The position numbers and the translations under genes are program-made. Positions 17,254 through 26,312 of a stretch of 64,000 nt of DNA are shown here, in pieces. Position 1 is the stretch's first letter. Each line of letters starts with the position of its first letter. Source of the stretch: Jiella endophytica (lineage in GTDB: Bacteria > Pseudomonadota > Alphaproteobacteria > Rhizobiales > Rhizobiaceae); assembly GCF_004519335.1 (NCBI RefSeq), contig NZ_SOZD01000003.1, positions 186,001 to 250,000 on the forward strand, written 5' to 3'. The notes below the pieces were generated by a model, which saw nothing but the letters and a program-made list of their open reading frames with translations, did not search any database and was not told the origin of the DNA.

Positions 17254-18483
17254 ATGTCGACCACAGGATCCGCGACGCCTCTCTCCCACCGACCGTCCGG
17301 CTGGGCGGCGCCGATCCGGGAACTTCGACGCTTTTTCAGGCCGAGCCGGGACCGCTGGCGCGACTTCCGCAACCGCAAGCTGGCGGATCCGGCCTTCCAG
17401 CAGGGCGCCGCGCGGTTCTGGCTCACCCGGCCCTTCGCCAGGCGGAGTTCGCGGCGGCTGTTCGATCTCGTCGCCGGCTTCGTCTATTCGCAGGCGCTCG
17501 CAGCGGCCGTCGAACTCGGCCTGTTCGACCGCCTGAAGCGCGGCCCCCGCACCCTGCCCGAGATCGCCGCGGCGACGGACCTTGCCCCCGAGGCTGCCGA
17601 ACGGCTCCTGCGGGCGCTTGCCGCCATCGATCTCGTCGAGATCGACGACAGCGAGGAGGAGGTCGTCTACGGCCTCGGCCCGCTCGGTGCGGCGCTGGTC
17701 GGCAATCCCGGCGCCGAGGCGATGATCCGCCATCACAAGGACGTCTATCGGGACCTCTCCGACCCGGTGGCGCTGCTGAAAGGCAACGGCCCGCCGACCC
17801 GGCTGTCGAAGCTCTGGCCCTATGCCGCAGCGCCCGGCGGCACGCCGCCCGGGGACGGCGACGTCGCGGCCTATACCGACCTGATGGCGGCCAGCCAGGA
17901 CATCGTCGCCGAGGAGGTGCTCGGCTCCTACGACCTCTCCTGGGCAAAGCGCATGCTCGATCTCGGCGGCGGCGACGGCCGCTTCCTGCGCAGGGTGGCG
18001 GCGCGGCATCCGGATATCGAACTGCATCTGATGGAACTGCCGGCGGTCGCCGAAATCGCCCGGCAGCGCATCGGCGACACCCGCTTCGGCCGGCGCATCA
18101 CCGTCCATCAGGGCGACTTCTTCACCGATCCCTTTCCAGAGGGCGGCTTCGATCTCGTCACTCTCGTGCGCATCCTGCACGACCACGAAGACGCCGAGGC
18201 ACTGAAGCTGCTCACCCGGGCCCGCGAGGTGCTGCGGCCTGGCGGCGTCGTGCTGGTCGCCGAGCCGATGGCCGGATCGGACGATTCGGCGGCGATCGCC
18301 GATGCCTATTTCGGCTTCTACCTGCTCGCCATGGGCCGCGGCCGGCCGCGCACGCCCCGCGAGATCGGCCGGCTGATGAGCGAAGCCGGGCTTAGCCGCA
18401 TCCACGAGGTGCCGACGGCTCTGCCGGTCGCCACGGGCATGGTGCTCGGCGAGATTCCGCGCCGCAATGTCGCTTTTACTTGA
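17254..18483 (+). CDS. crtF: Demethylspheroidene O-methyltransferase CrtF
   Basis: SAM-dependent methyltransferase that methylates the C-1 hydroxyl of hydroxylated carotenoids. 409 residues. An N-terminal dimerisation/winged-helix part (FVYSQALAAAVELGLFDRLK, LAPEAAERLLRALAAIDLVE) precedes the class I methyltransferase domain: MLDLGGGDGRFLRRVAARHP, HQGDFFTDPFPEGGFDLVTL, RILHDHEDAEALKLL and REVLRPGGVVLVAEPM. Start at ATG 17254 after AAAGGATTGACGTTC; a TTG at 17245 is an alternative. It opens the crtF-bchCXYZ-puf superoperon. Confidence 0.93.
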   Translation: MSTTGSATPLSHRPSGWAAPIRELRRFFRPSRDRWRDFRNRKLADPAFQQGAARFWLTRPFARRSSRRLFDLVAGFVYSQALAAAVELGLFDRLKRGPRTLPEIAAATDLAPEAAERLLRALAAIDLVEIDDSEEEVVYGLGPLGAALVGNPGAEAMIRHHKDVYRDLSDPVALLKGNGPPTRLSKLWPYAAAPGGTPPGDGDVAAYTDLMAASQDIVAEEVLGSYDLSWAKRMLDLGGGDGRFLRRVAARHPDIELHLMELPAVAEIARQRIGDTRFGRRITVHQGDFFTDPFPEGGFDLVTLVRILHDHEDAEALKLLTRAREVLRPGGVVLVAEPMAGSDDSAAIADAYFGFYLLAMGRGRPRTPREIGRLMSEAGLSRIHEVPTALPVATGMVLGEIPRRNVAFT

Positions 18484-18511
18484 CAGTTTGAAGTGTCAAT
18501 TTAAACTGACA
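18480..18511 (+). promoter_or_regulatory. bchC promoter with TGT-N12-ACA PpsR/CrtJ site
   Basis: TTGACA (18480-18485), 16 bp, TAAACT (18502-18507), overlapping a perfect TGT-N12-ACA (18494-18511). It starts at the crtF stop codon and ends 20 bp before bchC, so a second, regulated promoter lies inside the superoperon. This matches the known bchC promoter arrangement of Rhodobacter. Confidence 0.65.
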
Positions 18512-18531
18512 GTCAAGCGAGGAGTTCTTCC

Positions 18532-19473
18532 GTGGTCACGCAATCCGACGCCATCGTCTTCGACCAGCCCCGCCAGCTCGGCATCAAGCGGCTGGCACTG
18601 GCGGCGCGGCAGCCCGGCGACGTCGTCGTCGAGATCGAGGCCTCGGGCATTTCCACCGGCACGGAACGGCTGCTGTGGTCCGGCGAGATGCCGGCCTTTC
18701 CCGGCATGGGCTATCCGCTGGTGCCGGGCTACGAGGCGGTCGGCCAGGTCGTCGACGCAGGCGAGGCCCGCCGGCTGAAGGCGGGCGACCGGGTCTTCGT
18801 CCCGGGCTCCAACGGCTTTGCCGGCGCCAGGGGCCTGTTCGGCGCCTCCGCCTCGCATGTGCAATTGCCGGAAGGCCGGCTCGTTCCGGTCGCAGAGTTC
18901 CTCGGCAACGAGGCGGTGCTCCTCGCGCTTGCCGCAACGGCGCATCATGCGGTGCGCGCCTCCGGCCGCGACCTGCCGGAGCTGATCGTCGGCCACGGCG
19001 CCCTCGGCAGGCTTGCCGCCCGCATCGTCGTCGGCCTCGGCGGCCAGCCGATCGTCTGGGAGACCGCCAGGGCCAGGCGCGGCGCCGCGAGCGGCTATGC
19101 CGTCATCGATCCCGAGGAAGACGAGCGGACGGACTATCGCCAGATCCTCGACGTTTCCGGCGATTCGGCGATTCTCGACAGCCTGGTGCCGCGGCTCGGC
19201 CGCGGCGGCGAGATCGTGCTCGCCGGATTTTACAAGAAGCCCGTCTCCTTCGCCTTCCCGCCCGCCTTCATGCGCGAGGCACGGATGAAGATCGCCGCGG
19301 AATGGCGGCCCGAGGACATGGAGGCGGTAACGCGGCTCCTTGCCGACGGCCGGCTCTCCCTCGACGGGCTCGTCACTCACACCGGCCGCCCGAGCGAGGC
19401 CAAGTCCGCCTACCGGACTGCCTTCGAGGACGCCGAGTGCCTCAAAATGATCCTGGACTGGAGAACGATGTGA
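18532..19473 (+). CDS. bchC: Bacteriochlorophyllide a dehydrogenase BchC
   Basis: Oxidises the 3-hydroxyethyl group of the chlorin to the 3-acetyl group of bacteriochlorophyllide a. 313 residues, medium-chain dehydrogenase-like: VEIEASGISTGTERLLWSGE, VPGYEAVGQVVDAG, GDRVFVPGS, then an NAD(P)-binding half with LIVGHGALGRLAARIV. GTG start at 18532 with GAGGAG upstream. The GTG start of bchX overlaps its stop by 4 bp. Confidence 0.95.
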   Translation: MVTQSDAIVFDQPRQLGIKRLALAARQPGDVVVEIEASGISTGTERLLWSGEMPAFPGMGYPLVPGYEAVGQVVDAGEARRLKAGDRVFVPGSNGFAGARGLFGASASHVQLPEGRLVPVAEFLGNEAVLLALAATAHHAVRASGRDLPELIVGHGALGRLAARIVVGLGGQPIVWETARARRGAASGYAVIDPEEDERTDYRQILDVSGDSAILDSLVPRLGRGGEIVLAGFYKKPVSFAFPPAFMREARMKIAAEWRPEDMEAVTRLLADGRLSLDGLVTHTGRPSEAKSAYRTAFEDAECLKMILDWRTM

Positions 19474-20492
19474 CCAACGCGCTGCGACATCTCGAAAGCG
19501 CGACGGGACCGGCCGGCGCCATGGCGGAGCGGCTGCGGGCGGAAGCTGCGGCAGAGCCCGACGCCGTCGCCACCGGCCCGGTCACCAAGGAGACGCAGAT
19601 CATCGCGATCTACGGCAAGGGCGGCATCGGCAAGTCGTTCACCCTCGCCAATCTCAGCTACATGATGGCGAGCCAGGGCAAGCGCGTGCTGCTCATCGGC
19701 TGCGACCCGAAGTCCGACACCACCTCGCTGCTCTTCGGCGGCAAGGCCTGCCCGACGATCATCCAGACCTCGTCCGCCAAGAAGGCCGCCGGCGAGGAAG
19801 TCGACATCTCCGACGTCTGTTTCAAGCGCGACGGCGTCTTCGCCATGGAGCTCGGCGGCCCCGAGGTCGGCCGCGGCTGCGGCGGGCGCGGCATCATCCA
19901 CGGCTTCGAGCTCCTCGAAAAGCTCGGCTTCCACGAATGGGGCTTCGACTACGTCCTCCTCGACTTCCTCGGCGACGTGGTCTGCGGCGGCTTCGGCCTG
20001 CCGATCGCCCGCGACATGTGCCAGAAGGTCATCGTCGTCGGCTCGAACGACCTGCAGTCGCTCTACGTCGCCAACAATGTCTGCTCGGCGGTCGAATATT
20101 TCCGCAAGCTCGGCGGCAATGTCGGCGTTGCCGGCATGGTGGTGAACAAGGACGACGGCACCGGCGAGGCAGCCGCTTTCGCCAAATCCGTGGGCATTCC
20201 GGTTCTGTCGGCGATCCCGGCTGACGAGGACATCCGCCGCAAGAGCGCGAACTATCAGATCGTCGGCATGCCCGGCGGCCGCTGGGCGCCGCTGTTCGAG
20301 ACGCTCGCGACCAATGTCGCCGAGGCGCCGCCGCTCCACCCGACGCCGCTCGATCAGGACGGGCTGCTGGCGCTGTTCTCCGACGAGGAGACCGGCCGCG
20401 AGGTGACGCTCCAGCCGGCGAGCCTTGCCGACATGATGGGCCGGCCAATCGCCGCGCGCCCGTCCCTCGAAGTCGTCTACGACAACGCGTGA
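19470..20492 (+). CDS. bchX: Chlorophyllide a reductase iron protein subunit BchX
   Basis: ATP-dependent reductase component of chlorophyllide a oxidoreductase (COR), a nitrogenase-like complex that reduces ring B. 340 residues. The P-loop is IAIYGKGGIGKSFTLANLSY; Cys ligands for the shared [4Fe-4S] cluster appear in EVGRGCGGRG and GDVVCGGFGL. GCDPKSDTTSLLFGG is the nitrogenase-reductase signature. The N-terminal about 40 residues precede the P-loop, as usual in BchX and longer than BchL. Start is a GTG that overlaps the bchC stop (GTGA), with GGAG upstream. Confidence 0.97.
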   Translation: MTNALRHLESATGPAGAMAERLRAEAAAEPDAVATGPVTKETQIIAIYGKGGIGKSFTLANLSYMMASQGKRVLLIGCDPKSDTTSLLFGGKACPTIIQTSSAKKAAGEEVDISDVCFKRDGVFAMELGGPEVGRGCGGRGIIHGFELLEKLGFHEWGFDYVLLDFLGDVVCGGFGLPIARDMCQKVIVVGSNDLQSLYVANNVCSAVEYFRKLGGNVGVAGMVVNKDDGTGEAAAFAKSVGIPVLSAIPADEDIRRKSANYQIVGMPGGRWAPLFETLATNVAEAPPLHPTPLDQDGLLALFSDEETGREVTLQPASLADMMGRPIAARPSLEVVYDNA

Positions 20493-20502
20493 GGACCGGG
20501 CG

Positions 20503-22080
20503 ATGGACTTCTCCGACATCGACCTGAAGCGCGGCGAGGCTGGCGGCACGACCACCGATGGCGACACGTCGGCTGCCGGGCCGGCGCCCCGCGAGGGCGA
20601 TGCCTCCTGCCATGGCGGCAAGGCGGAGATGCGCGCCGCGGCGGCGAAGGCAGGACAGAGCGAGATCCTCGAGCGCTATGCCAGGGACTATCCGGCCGGG
20701 CCGCACGACCAGCCCCAGTCGATGTGCCCGGCCTTCGGCTCCCTGCGCGTCGGGCTGAGGATGCGCCGCACGGCGACGGTGCTGTCCGGCTCGGCCTGCT
20801 GCGTCTACGGCCTCACCTTCACCTCGCATTTCTACGGCGCCCGGCGCACCGTCGGCTACGTGCCGTTCAATTCCGAGACGCTGGTCACCGGCAAGCTGTT
20901 CGAGGACATCCGCGAGGCGGTCCACCAGCTCGCCGATCCGGCGCTCTACGACGCCATCGTCGTCACCAATCTCTGCGTCCCCACCGCCTCAGGCGTGCCG
21001 CTGCGGCTGCTGCCAAAAGAAATCGACGGCGTCAGGATCATCGGCATCGACGTTCCCGGCTTCGGCGTGCCGACCCATGCCGAAGCGAAGGACATCCTCG
21101 CCGGCGCGATGCTCGCCTATGCAAGAGGCGAGGCCGAACAGGGGCCGGTGGCAGCGCCCGCGGCGCCGCTGAGCGACAAGCCGAGCGTCGCGCTGCTCGG
21201 CGAGATGTTCCCCGCCGACCCGATGGTGATCGGCCGGCTCGTCGAGCCGATGGGGCTTGTTGCCGGGCCGGTGGTGCCGACCCGCGAGTGGCGCGAGCTC
21301 TATGCGGCGCTCGACTGCACCGTCGCAGCGGCGATCCATCCCTTCTACACCGCGTCAATACGCGAATTCGAGACGGCCGGCCGGCCCGTGGTGGGCTCCG
21401 CCCCGGTCGGGGTGGAAGGCACGGCGGAGTGGCTGTCTCGGATCGGCGAGGCCGCCGCCGTGCCGGCGAGCCGCGTGGCCGCCGCCCAGAACGCCATCCT
21501 CCCGGCGATCCGTGGCGCGCTCGCCGGATCGCCGATCGACGGACGGATCACCCTCTCCGGTTACGAGGGATCGGAGCTGCTCGTCGCGCGGCTGCTCGTC
21601 GAGAGCGGCGCGGACGTGCGCTATGTCGGCACGGCCTGCCCGAAGACGCCGTGGTCGGCCGCCGACCGCGAATGGCTCGAGGCGAAGGGCGTCACGGTGA
21701 AGTTCCGCGCTTCGCTGGAGGACGATCTCGCCGCCTTCGAGGCTTTTTCGCCGGACCTTGCCATCGGCACGACGCCCGTCGTCCAGAAGGCCAAGCAATC
21801 CGGCACGCCGGCGCTCTACTTCACCAATCTGATTTCCTCGCGGCCCTTGATGGGGCCGGCCGGCGCCGGGTCCCTCGCCGAGGTGATCAATGGTGCGATC
21901 GCCTCGAAATCGCGCTTCGACACGATGAAGGCCTTTTTCGAGGGCGTCGGCGAAGGCTATTCCGCCGGCGTCTGGGAGAACGTTCCCAACAAGCCTGCCG
22001 CGCCGAAGCGCCGGGCCGACGTGCCGGTGCGCGCCACCGGCAAGACCGCCGCCTATGATACCGGGATGGGGGACGCCTGA
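20503..22080 (+). CDS. bchY: Chlorophyllide a reductase subunit BchY
   Basis: NifD-like catalytic subunit of COR, forming a heterotetramer with BchZ. 525 residues. Signatures: [77 protein letters not shown]. The Cys residues in these segments are candidates for cluster ligands. It ends in TGATG, so its TGA overlaps the bchZ ATG by one base. Confidence 0.97.
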   Translation: MDFSDIDLKRGEAGGTTTDGDTSAAGPAPREGDASCHGGKAEMRAAAAKAGQSEILERYARDYPAGPHDQPQSMCPAFGSLRVGLRMRRTATVLSGSACCVYGLTFTSHFYGARRTVGYVPFNSETLVTGKLFEDIREAVHQLADPALYDAIVVTNLCVPTASGVPLRLLPKEIDGVRIIGIDVPGFGVPTHAEAKDILAGAMLAYARGEAEQGPVAAPAAPLSDKPSVALLGEMFPADPMVIGRLVEPMGLVAGPVVPTREWRELYAALDCTVAAAIHPFYTASIREFETAGRPVVGSAPVGVEGTAEWLSRIGEAAAVPASRVAAAQNAILPAIRGALAGSPIDGRITLSGYEGSELLVARLLVESGADVRYVGTACPKTPWSAADREWLEAKGVTVKFRASLEDDLAAFEAFSPDLAIGTTPVVQKAKQSGTPALYFTNLISSRPLMGPAGAGSLAEVINGAIASKSRFDTMKAFFEGVGEGYSAGVWENVPNKPAAPKRRADVPVRATGKTAAYDTGMGDA

Positions 22081-23558
22081 TGCTCGTCCTCGATCACGAT
22101 CGTGCGGGAGGCTACTGGGGCGCGGTCTATGTCTTCACCGCGGTGAAGGGCCTGCAGGTCGTCGTCGACGGCCCGGTCGGCTGCGAGAACCTGCCGGTGA
22201 CCTCGGTGCTGCACTACACCGACGCGCTGCCCCCGCACGAACTGCCGATCGTCGTCACCGGCCTGTCGGAGGACAATCTCGGCCAGACCGGCACCGAGGG
22301 GGCGATGAAGCGCGCCCACGGGACGCTCGATCCGGCCGAGCCCTCGGTGGTGGTCACCGGGTCGATCGCCGAGATGATCGGCGGTGGGGTGACGCCGGAG
22401 GGCACCAACCTCAAGCGGTTCCTGCCGCGCACCATCGACGAGGACCAGTGGCAGTGCGCCGACCGGGCGCTGAAATGGCTCTTGACCGAATACGGCCCGA
22501 AGAAGGGAAAGATCCCGGCGCCGAGGGAGCGCAGGGAGGGCGAGAAGCCGAAGATCAACATCATCGGCCCGGCCTATGGCATGTTCAACATGCCCTCCGA
22601 CCTTCACGAGATCCGCCGGCTGATCGAGGGGATCGGCGCCGAGGTCAACCTCGTCTTCCCGCTCGGCTCCCATTTGCGGGACATCCCGAAGCTCACTCTC
22701 GCCGAGGCGAATGTCTGCCTCTACCGCGAATATGGCCGCCAGCTCTGCGAGGCGCTGGAGCGGCCCTATCTGCAGGCGCCGATCGGGCTGCATTCGACGA
22801 CGGCCTTCCTGCGGAAGCTCGGCGAGATGCTCGGCCTCGACCCCGAGCCCTTCATCGAGCGCGAGAAGCACACGACGATCAAGCCGCTCTGGGATCTCTG
22901 GCGGTCGGTCACCCAGGACTTCTTCGGCACGGCGAGCTTCGCCATCGTCGCCAACGAGACCTATGCCCGCGGCGTGCGGCACTTCCTCGAAGACGAAATG
23001 GGCCTTCCCTGCCGCTTCGCGGTCCCGAGGCTCTCCGGCAGGAAGACGCTGAACGACGACGTCCGGCGGATGGTCAGGGAGACCCCGCCCCTCGTTCTCT
23101 TCGGCAGCTACAACGAACGCATGTATCTCGCCGAAGCCGGCGGGCGCGGCACCTTCATCGCCGCGTCCTTCCCCGGCGCGGCGATCCGGCGGCACACCGG
23201 CACCCCCTTCATGGGCTATTCCGGCGCGACCTGGCTCGTTCAGGAAGTCTGCAACGCCCTGTTCGACGCGCTCTTCCACATCCTGCCGCTCGGCACCGAG
23301 ATGGACAAGGTCGCCGCGACGCCTGCGAGAGGCCGCTCCGGCGGCGCTGCGCGGGCCGAGGAACTCGCCTGGTCGCCCGGCGCCAACGACATGCTGCAGG
23401 CCGCGCTGGAGCGCGAGCCGGTGCTGGTGCGGATCTCCGCCGCGCGCCGGCTGCGCGACGCCGCCGAAGCCGAGGCAAGGCGGGCCGGCTCCGCCACCGT
23501 CGAGCCGCGCCACATGGCGGCAATCGCGCCGGACATGGCCGCGGAGACCGCGCCATGA
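22080..23558 (+). CDS. bchZ: Chlorophyllide a reductase subunit BchZ
   Basis: NifK-like subunit of COR. 492 residues. Family pattern: [80 protein letters not shown], and the C-terminal RPCA-like helical segment typical of BchZ ([18 protein letters not shown]). It ends in ATGA, overlapping a 20-codon reading frame that leads to pufQ. Confidence 0.97.
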   Translation: MLVLDHDRAGGYWGAVYVFTAVKGLQVVVDGPVGCENLPVTSVLHYTDALPPHELPIVVTGLSEDNLGQTGTEGAMKRAHGTLDPAEPSVVVTGSIAEMIGGGVTPEGTNLKRFLPRTIDEDQWQCADRALKWLLTEYGPKKGKIPAPRERREGEKPKINIIGPAYGMFNMPSDLHEIRRLIEGIGAEVNLVFPLGSHLRDIPKLTLAEANVCLYREYGRQLCEALERPYLQAPIGLHSTTAFLRKLGEMLGLDPEPFIEREKHTTIKPLWDLWRSVTQDFFGTASFAIVANETYARGVRHFLEDEMGLPCRFAVPRLSGRKTLNDDVRRMVRETPPLVLFGSYNERMYLAEAGGRGTFIAASFPGAAIRRHTGTPFMGYSGATWLVQEVCNALFDALFHILPLGTEMDKVAATPARGRSGGAARAEELAWSPGANDMLQAALEREPVLVRISAARRLRDAAEAEARRAGSATVEPRHMAAIAPDMAAETAP

Positions 23559-23617
23559 CCGCCCCCTCTTCGATGCCAGACCGCAATGCAGGAACAGCCA
23601 GGGAGAACCCGAAATGA
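23555..23617 (+). CDS. 20-codon reading frame bridging bchZ and pufQ (possible coupling leader)
   Basis: ATG at 23555 overlaps the bchZ stop (ATGA) and its own TGA overlaps the pufQ ATG (ATGA). The frame codes for 20 residues without recognisable similarity ([20 protein letters not shown]). The two 4-bp overlaps would allow translation to pass from bchZ to pufQ. Whether it is translated is unknown, so this is offered as a possible leader, not a known gene. Confidence 0.3.
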   Translation: MTAPSSMPDRNAGTARENPK

Positions 23618-23841
23618 GCCTCGTCGAACGCCACGGCCTGTCGAATTTCCGGGCCGACCAGCAGGAATACCGGATCCTCTTCGCCGTGACCTATCCGATC
23701 TTCCTCGCAGTCGCGCTCGTCTCGCGCCTCTTGCCGGCTCGTCTGCGGCCGGTGCCGACGGAGCGCGGCGGCGTCTTCGCCGTGTTCCGCGACGCCAGGG
23801 CCGCAGCCAACTCCGTCCTCCCCTTCGCCTTCATGCGATAG
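23614..23841 (+). CDS. pufQ: PufQ, small protein linked to bacteriochlorophyll synthesis
   Basis: 75 residues. The family pattern is an aromatic start of a single membrane helix ([20 protein letters not shown] then RLLP), followed by a [17 protein letters not shown]-like tail, the most conserved PufQ stretch. PufQ is thought to help supply bacteriochlorophyll for antenna and reaction-centre assembly. It lies directly before pufB, as in Rhodobacter. Start is fixed by ATG at 23614, preceded by GGGAGAACCCGAA. Confidence 0.88.
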   Translation: MSLVERHGLSNFRADQQEYRILFAVTYPIFLAVALVSRLLPARLRPVPTERGGVFAVFRDARAAANSVLPFAFMR

Positions 23842-23930
23842 CGCCGTCGAGGACAACGAAGCTTCGGAGCCGCCCGCGCCTGCCAAGCCGCGGCCGGCCC
23901 GGAGATCCCGGGAAACAAGGAGAAAGGAAC

Positions 23931-24155
23931 ATGGTAGACCCCATTACCGGCCGGGAGGCGGGAACGCTTTCCGGTATGACCGAGAGGGAGGCGCAGGAGT
24001 TCCACGGACTCTTCTTCACCTCCTTCCTGGTCTTCACGGCCGTCGCGGTCGTCGCGCACATTCTCGTCTGGATCTGGCGCCCCTGGCTTCAGACCCCCGA
24101 GGTGAGCTCGGCGAGTCTCGAGGCGGTCAAGCCACTTCTCACGATGCTCAGCTAG
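23931..24155 (+). CDS. pufB: LH1 antenna beta polypeptide, with C-terminal extension
   Basis: 74 residues, with one transmembrane helix (about 29-50). The bacteriochlorophyll-binding His43 is in the A-x-x-x-H pattern ([13 protein letters not shown]). A second, conserved His25 lies in [10 protein letters not shown]. Typical LH1 beta is about 45-55 residues and ends soon after RPW; here QTPEVSS and a further 14 residues follow (53-74). The ribosome-binding site is AAGGAG before ATG 23931. It is the first antenna gene of the pufBALMC order. Confidence 0.95.
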   Translation: MVDPITGREAGTLSGMTEREAQEFHGLFFTSFLVFTAVAVVAHILVWIWRPWLQTPEVSSASLEAVKPLLTMLS

Positions 24156-24166
24156 GAGATCGAACC

Positions 24167-24358
24167 ATGTGGAGAATGTGGCTGCTCTTCGATGCGCGCC
24201 GGGCCCTGATCGGCCTGTTCACCTTCCTGATGGTGCTGGCGCTGCTGATCCACTTCATCCTCTTGTCCACGGCCCGTTTCAACTGGCTGGCCAATCCGAA
24301 CCCGCCGGGCGGCGGGGCGCAGACCAGCCAGATCGAAACGCCGCTGCGCATCGGCTGA
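24167..24358 (+). CDS. pufA: LH1 antenna alpha polypeptide
   Basis: 63 residues. [20 protein letters not shown] is the amphipathic N-terminus and start of the membrane helix; His29 in ALLIHF is the bacteriochlorophyll ligand. WLANP follows the helix and a Gly/Gln/Thr-rich tail ends the protein. It follows pufB by 11 bp and GGAG lies just upstream. The hairpin downstream likely preserves the pufBA message. Confidence 0.96.
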   Translation: MWRMWLLFDARRALIGLFTFLMVLALLIHFILLSTARFNWLANPNPPGGGAQTSQIETPLRIG

Positions 24359-24378
24359 AGCAGAGATCACGACCAATC

Positions 24379-24401
24379 GGGACGGCGTCCTTCGCCGTCC
24401 C
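24379..24401 (+). promoter_or_regulatory. Intercistronic hairpin between pufA and pufL
   Basis: GGGACGGCG, a 5-base loop (TCCTT) and CGCCGTCCC form a perfect 9-bp stem without a T-tract. Such hairpins between pufA and pufL are known to stabilise the upstream antenna message and lower the amount of pufLM, giving more LH1 than reaction centre. A weaker GC-rich inverted repeat follows at about 24405-24440. Confidence 0.7.
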
Positions 24402-24475
24402 GGATCCGCCGGGCTCCCGCCGGAACCCGGTCGGGGCACGGCCCGAATCCGGCCTGACGAGATGGGACAAACGCC

Positions 24476-25315
24476 ATGGCGATGCTGTCGTTCGAACGCA
24501 AATATCGGGTGCGCGGAGGCACGCTGATCGGCGGCGACCTCTTCGACTTCTGGGTCGGTCCCTTCTATGTCGGCTTCTTCGGCGTGACGGCGGTGTTCTT
24601 CGCGCTGCTCGGCTCGCTGCTGATGTTCTACGACATCAGCCAGGGCGACGCGACCAACGTCTTCGCCTTCTCGGTCAACCCGCCATCGATCAAATACGGG
24701 CTGGGCCTTGCGCCCCTCGACGAGGGCGGCACCTGGCAGCTGGTCACCATGTGCGCGGTCGGCGCCTTCGTCTCCTGGGCGCTGCGCGAGATCGAGATCT
24801 GTCGCAAGCTCGGCATCGGCTGGCACGTGCCGATCGCCTATTCCTTCGCCGTCCTCGCCTATGTCTCGCTGGTGGTGATCCGGCCGCTGCTGCTCGGCGC
24901 CTGGGGCCACGGCTTTCCCTACGGGATCATGTCGCATCTCGACTGGGTGTCGAACGTCGGCTACCAGTTCCTGCACTTCCACTACAATCCGGCGCACATG
25001 CTGGCGGTGACGTTCTTCTTCACCACCACGATGTTTCTCGGCCTCCACGCCGGCGTCATCCTCGGCGCGGTCAATCCCGGCAAGGGCGAGAGCGTGAAAT
25101 ACGGCGAGCACGAGAACGCCTATTTCCGCGACTACATCTGCTACTCCGTCGGCCCCTACGGCATCCACCGGCTCGGCCTGTTCTTCGCCCTGAACGCCGG
25201 TTTCTGGAGCGCGGTCTGCATCATCATTTCCGGTCCCTTCTGGGACAAGGGATGGCCGTACTTCTTCGACTTCTTCCTGAAGACCCCTGCCGCCATCGGC
25301 AACATCGCTTACTGA
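24476..25315 (+). CDS. pufL: Photosynthetic reaction centre L subunit
   Basis: 279 residues, five membrane helices, binds bacteriochlorophylls, bacteriopheophytin and QA-side iron. Family signatures: [74 protein letters not shown] with the conserved His of the non-haem iron site, and [20 protein letters not shown]. Cotranscribed with pufM, 13 bp apart. Confidence 0.98.
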   Translation: MAMLSFERKYRVRGGTLIGGDLFDFWVGPFYVGFFGVTAVFFALLGSLLMFYDISQGDATNVFAFSVNPPSIKYGLGLAPLDEGGTWQLVTMCAVGAFVSWALREIEICRKLGIGWHVPIAYSFAVLAYVSLVVIRPLLLGAWGHGFPYGIMSHLDWVSNVGYQFLHFHYNPAHMLAVTFFFTTTMFLGLHAGVILGAVNPGKGESVKYGEHENAYFRDYICYSVGPYGIHRLGLFFALNAGFWSAVCIIISGPFWDKGWPYFFDFFLKTPAAIGNIAY

Positions 25316-25328
25316 GGGAGGCGGCACG

Positions 25329-26312
25329 ATGGGTTCCTATGCTTCGATCTACAACCGGATCCAGGTTCGCGGACCGTTCGATCCCGGGGTGCCGCTGAGG
25401 CACTCCTCGGACACCCGCATCCAGGCCAAGAGCTTCTCCTACTGGCTCGGCAAGATCGGCGATCCGCAGCTCGGGCCGCTCTATCTCGGCTGGTCCGGGG
25501 CCGCCTCGCTGGCCTTCGGCTTCATCGCCATCGAGATCATCGGCCTCAACATGTGGGCCTCGGTCGACTGGGACCCCTACGCCTTCGTGCGCAACCTCGC
25601 CTTCCTGTCGCTCGATCCGCCGCCGGCGAAATACGGGCTGAACCCGCTGGTGCCGCTCGGCGACGGCGGCTGGTGGATCCTCGCCGGCTTCTTCCTGACC
25701 ACCTCGATCCTTCTTTGGTGGGTGAGAAGCTACACCCGCGCCAGAGCGCTCGGCATGGGCACCCACACCAGCTGGGCCTTCGCCTCGGCGATCTTCCTCT
25801 ATCTCTCGCTCGGCCTGTTCCGGCCGATCCTGATGGGATCGTGGTCGGAGGCCGTGCCCTTCGGGATCATCACCCATCTGAACTGGACGGCCTCGGTCTC
25901 GGTGCTCTACGGCAACTGGTACTACAACCCGTTCCACATGCTCTCGATCGTCTTCCTTTACGGCTCGACGATGCTCTTCGCGATGCATGGCGCGACCATC
26001 CTCGCGGTGTCGCGCTTCGGCGGCGAGCGCGAGGCCGAGGAGATCGTCGACCGCGGCACCGCGGCTGAGCGCGGCGCGCTGTTCTGGCGTTGGACGATGG
26101 GCTTCAACGCCACCTTCGAATCGATCCACCGCTGGGCCTGGTGGTTCGCGGTGCTGACCACCTTCACCGGTGCGATCGGCGTGCTCCTCACCGGCACCGT
26201 GGTCGACAACTGGTATCTGTGGGGCGTCAAGCACGGCATCGCGCCGAGCTATCCCTCCGTCTATCCGTCCTTCCCGATCCCCGACGAAGCCGCTCGGAGT
26301 GTGATCCAATGA
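25329..26312 (+). CDS. pufM: Photosynthetic reaction centre M subunit
   Basis: 327 residues, partner of L, binding the other half of the pigment set. Visible signatures: [55 protein letters not shown] and [20 protein letters not shown], with the histidines that bind the special pair and iron. It overlaps pufC by 4 bp (ATGA). Confidence 0.98.
   Translation: MGSYASIYNRIQVRGPFDPGVPLRHSSDTRIQAKSFSYWLGKIGDPQLGPLYLGWSGAASLAFGFIAIEIIGLNMWASVDWDPYAFVRNLAFLSLDPPPAKYGLNPLVPLGDGGWWILAGFFLTTSILLWWVRSYTRARALGMGTHTSWAFASAIFLYLSLGLFRPILMGSWSEAVPFGIITHLNWTASVSVLYGNWYYNPFHMLSIVFLYGSTMLFAMHGATILAVSRFGGEREAEEIVDRGTAAERGALFWRWTMGFNATFESIHRWAWWFAVLTTFTGAIGVLLTGTVVDNWYLWGVKHGIAPSYPSVYPSFPIPDEAARSVIQ

Noticed and set aside
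15571-18405. 944-codon frame joining crtD with sequence antisense to crtF
   Set aside because: Only the part from 17154 down has CrtD similarity; the rest is antisense to crtF.
22053-23513. Minus-strand frame opposite bchZ
   Set aside because: Antisense of a conserved gene, no similarity.
24359-24475. Extra small gene between pufA and pufL
   Set aside because: The region is explained by the intercistronic hairpin and the pufL leader.
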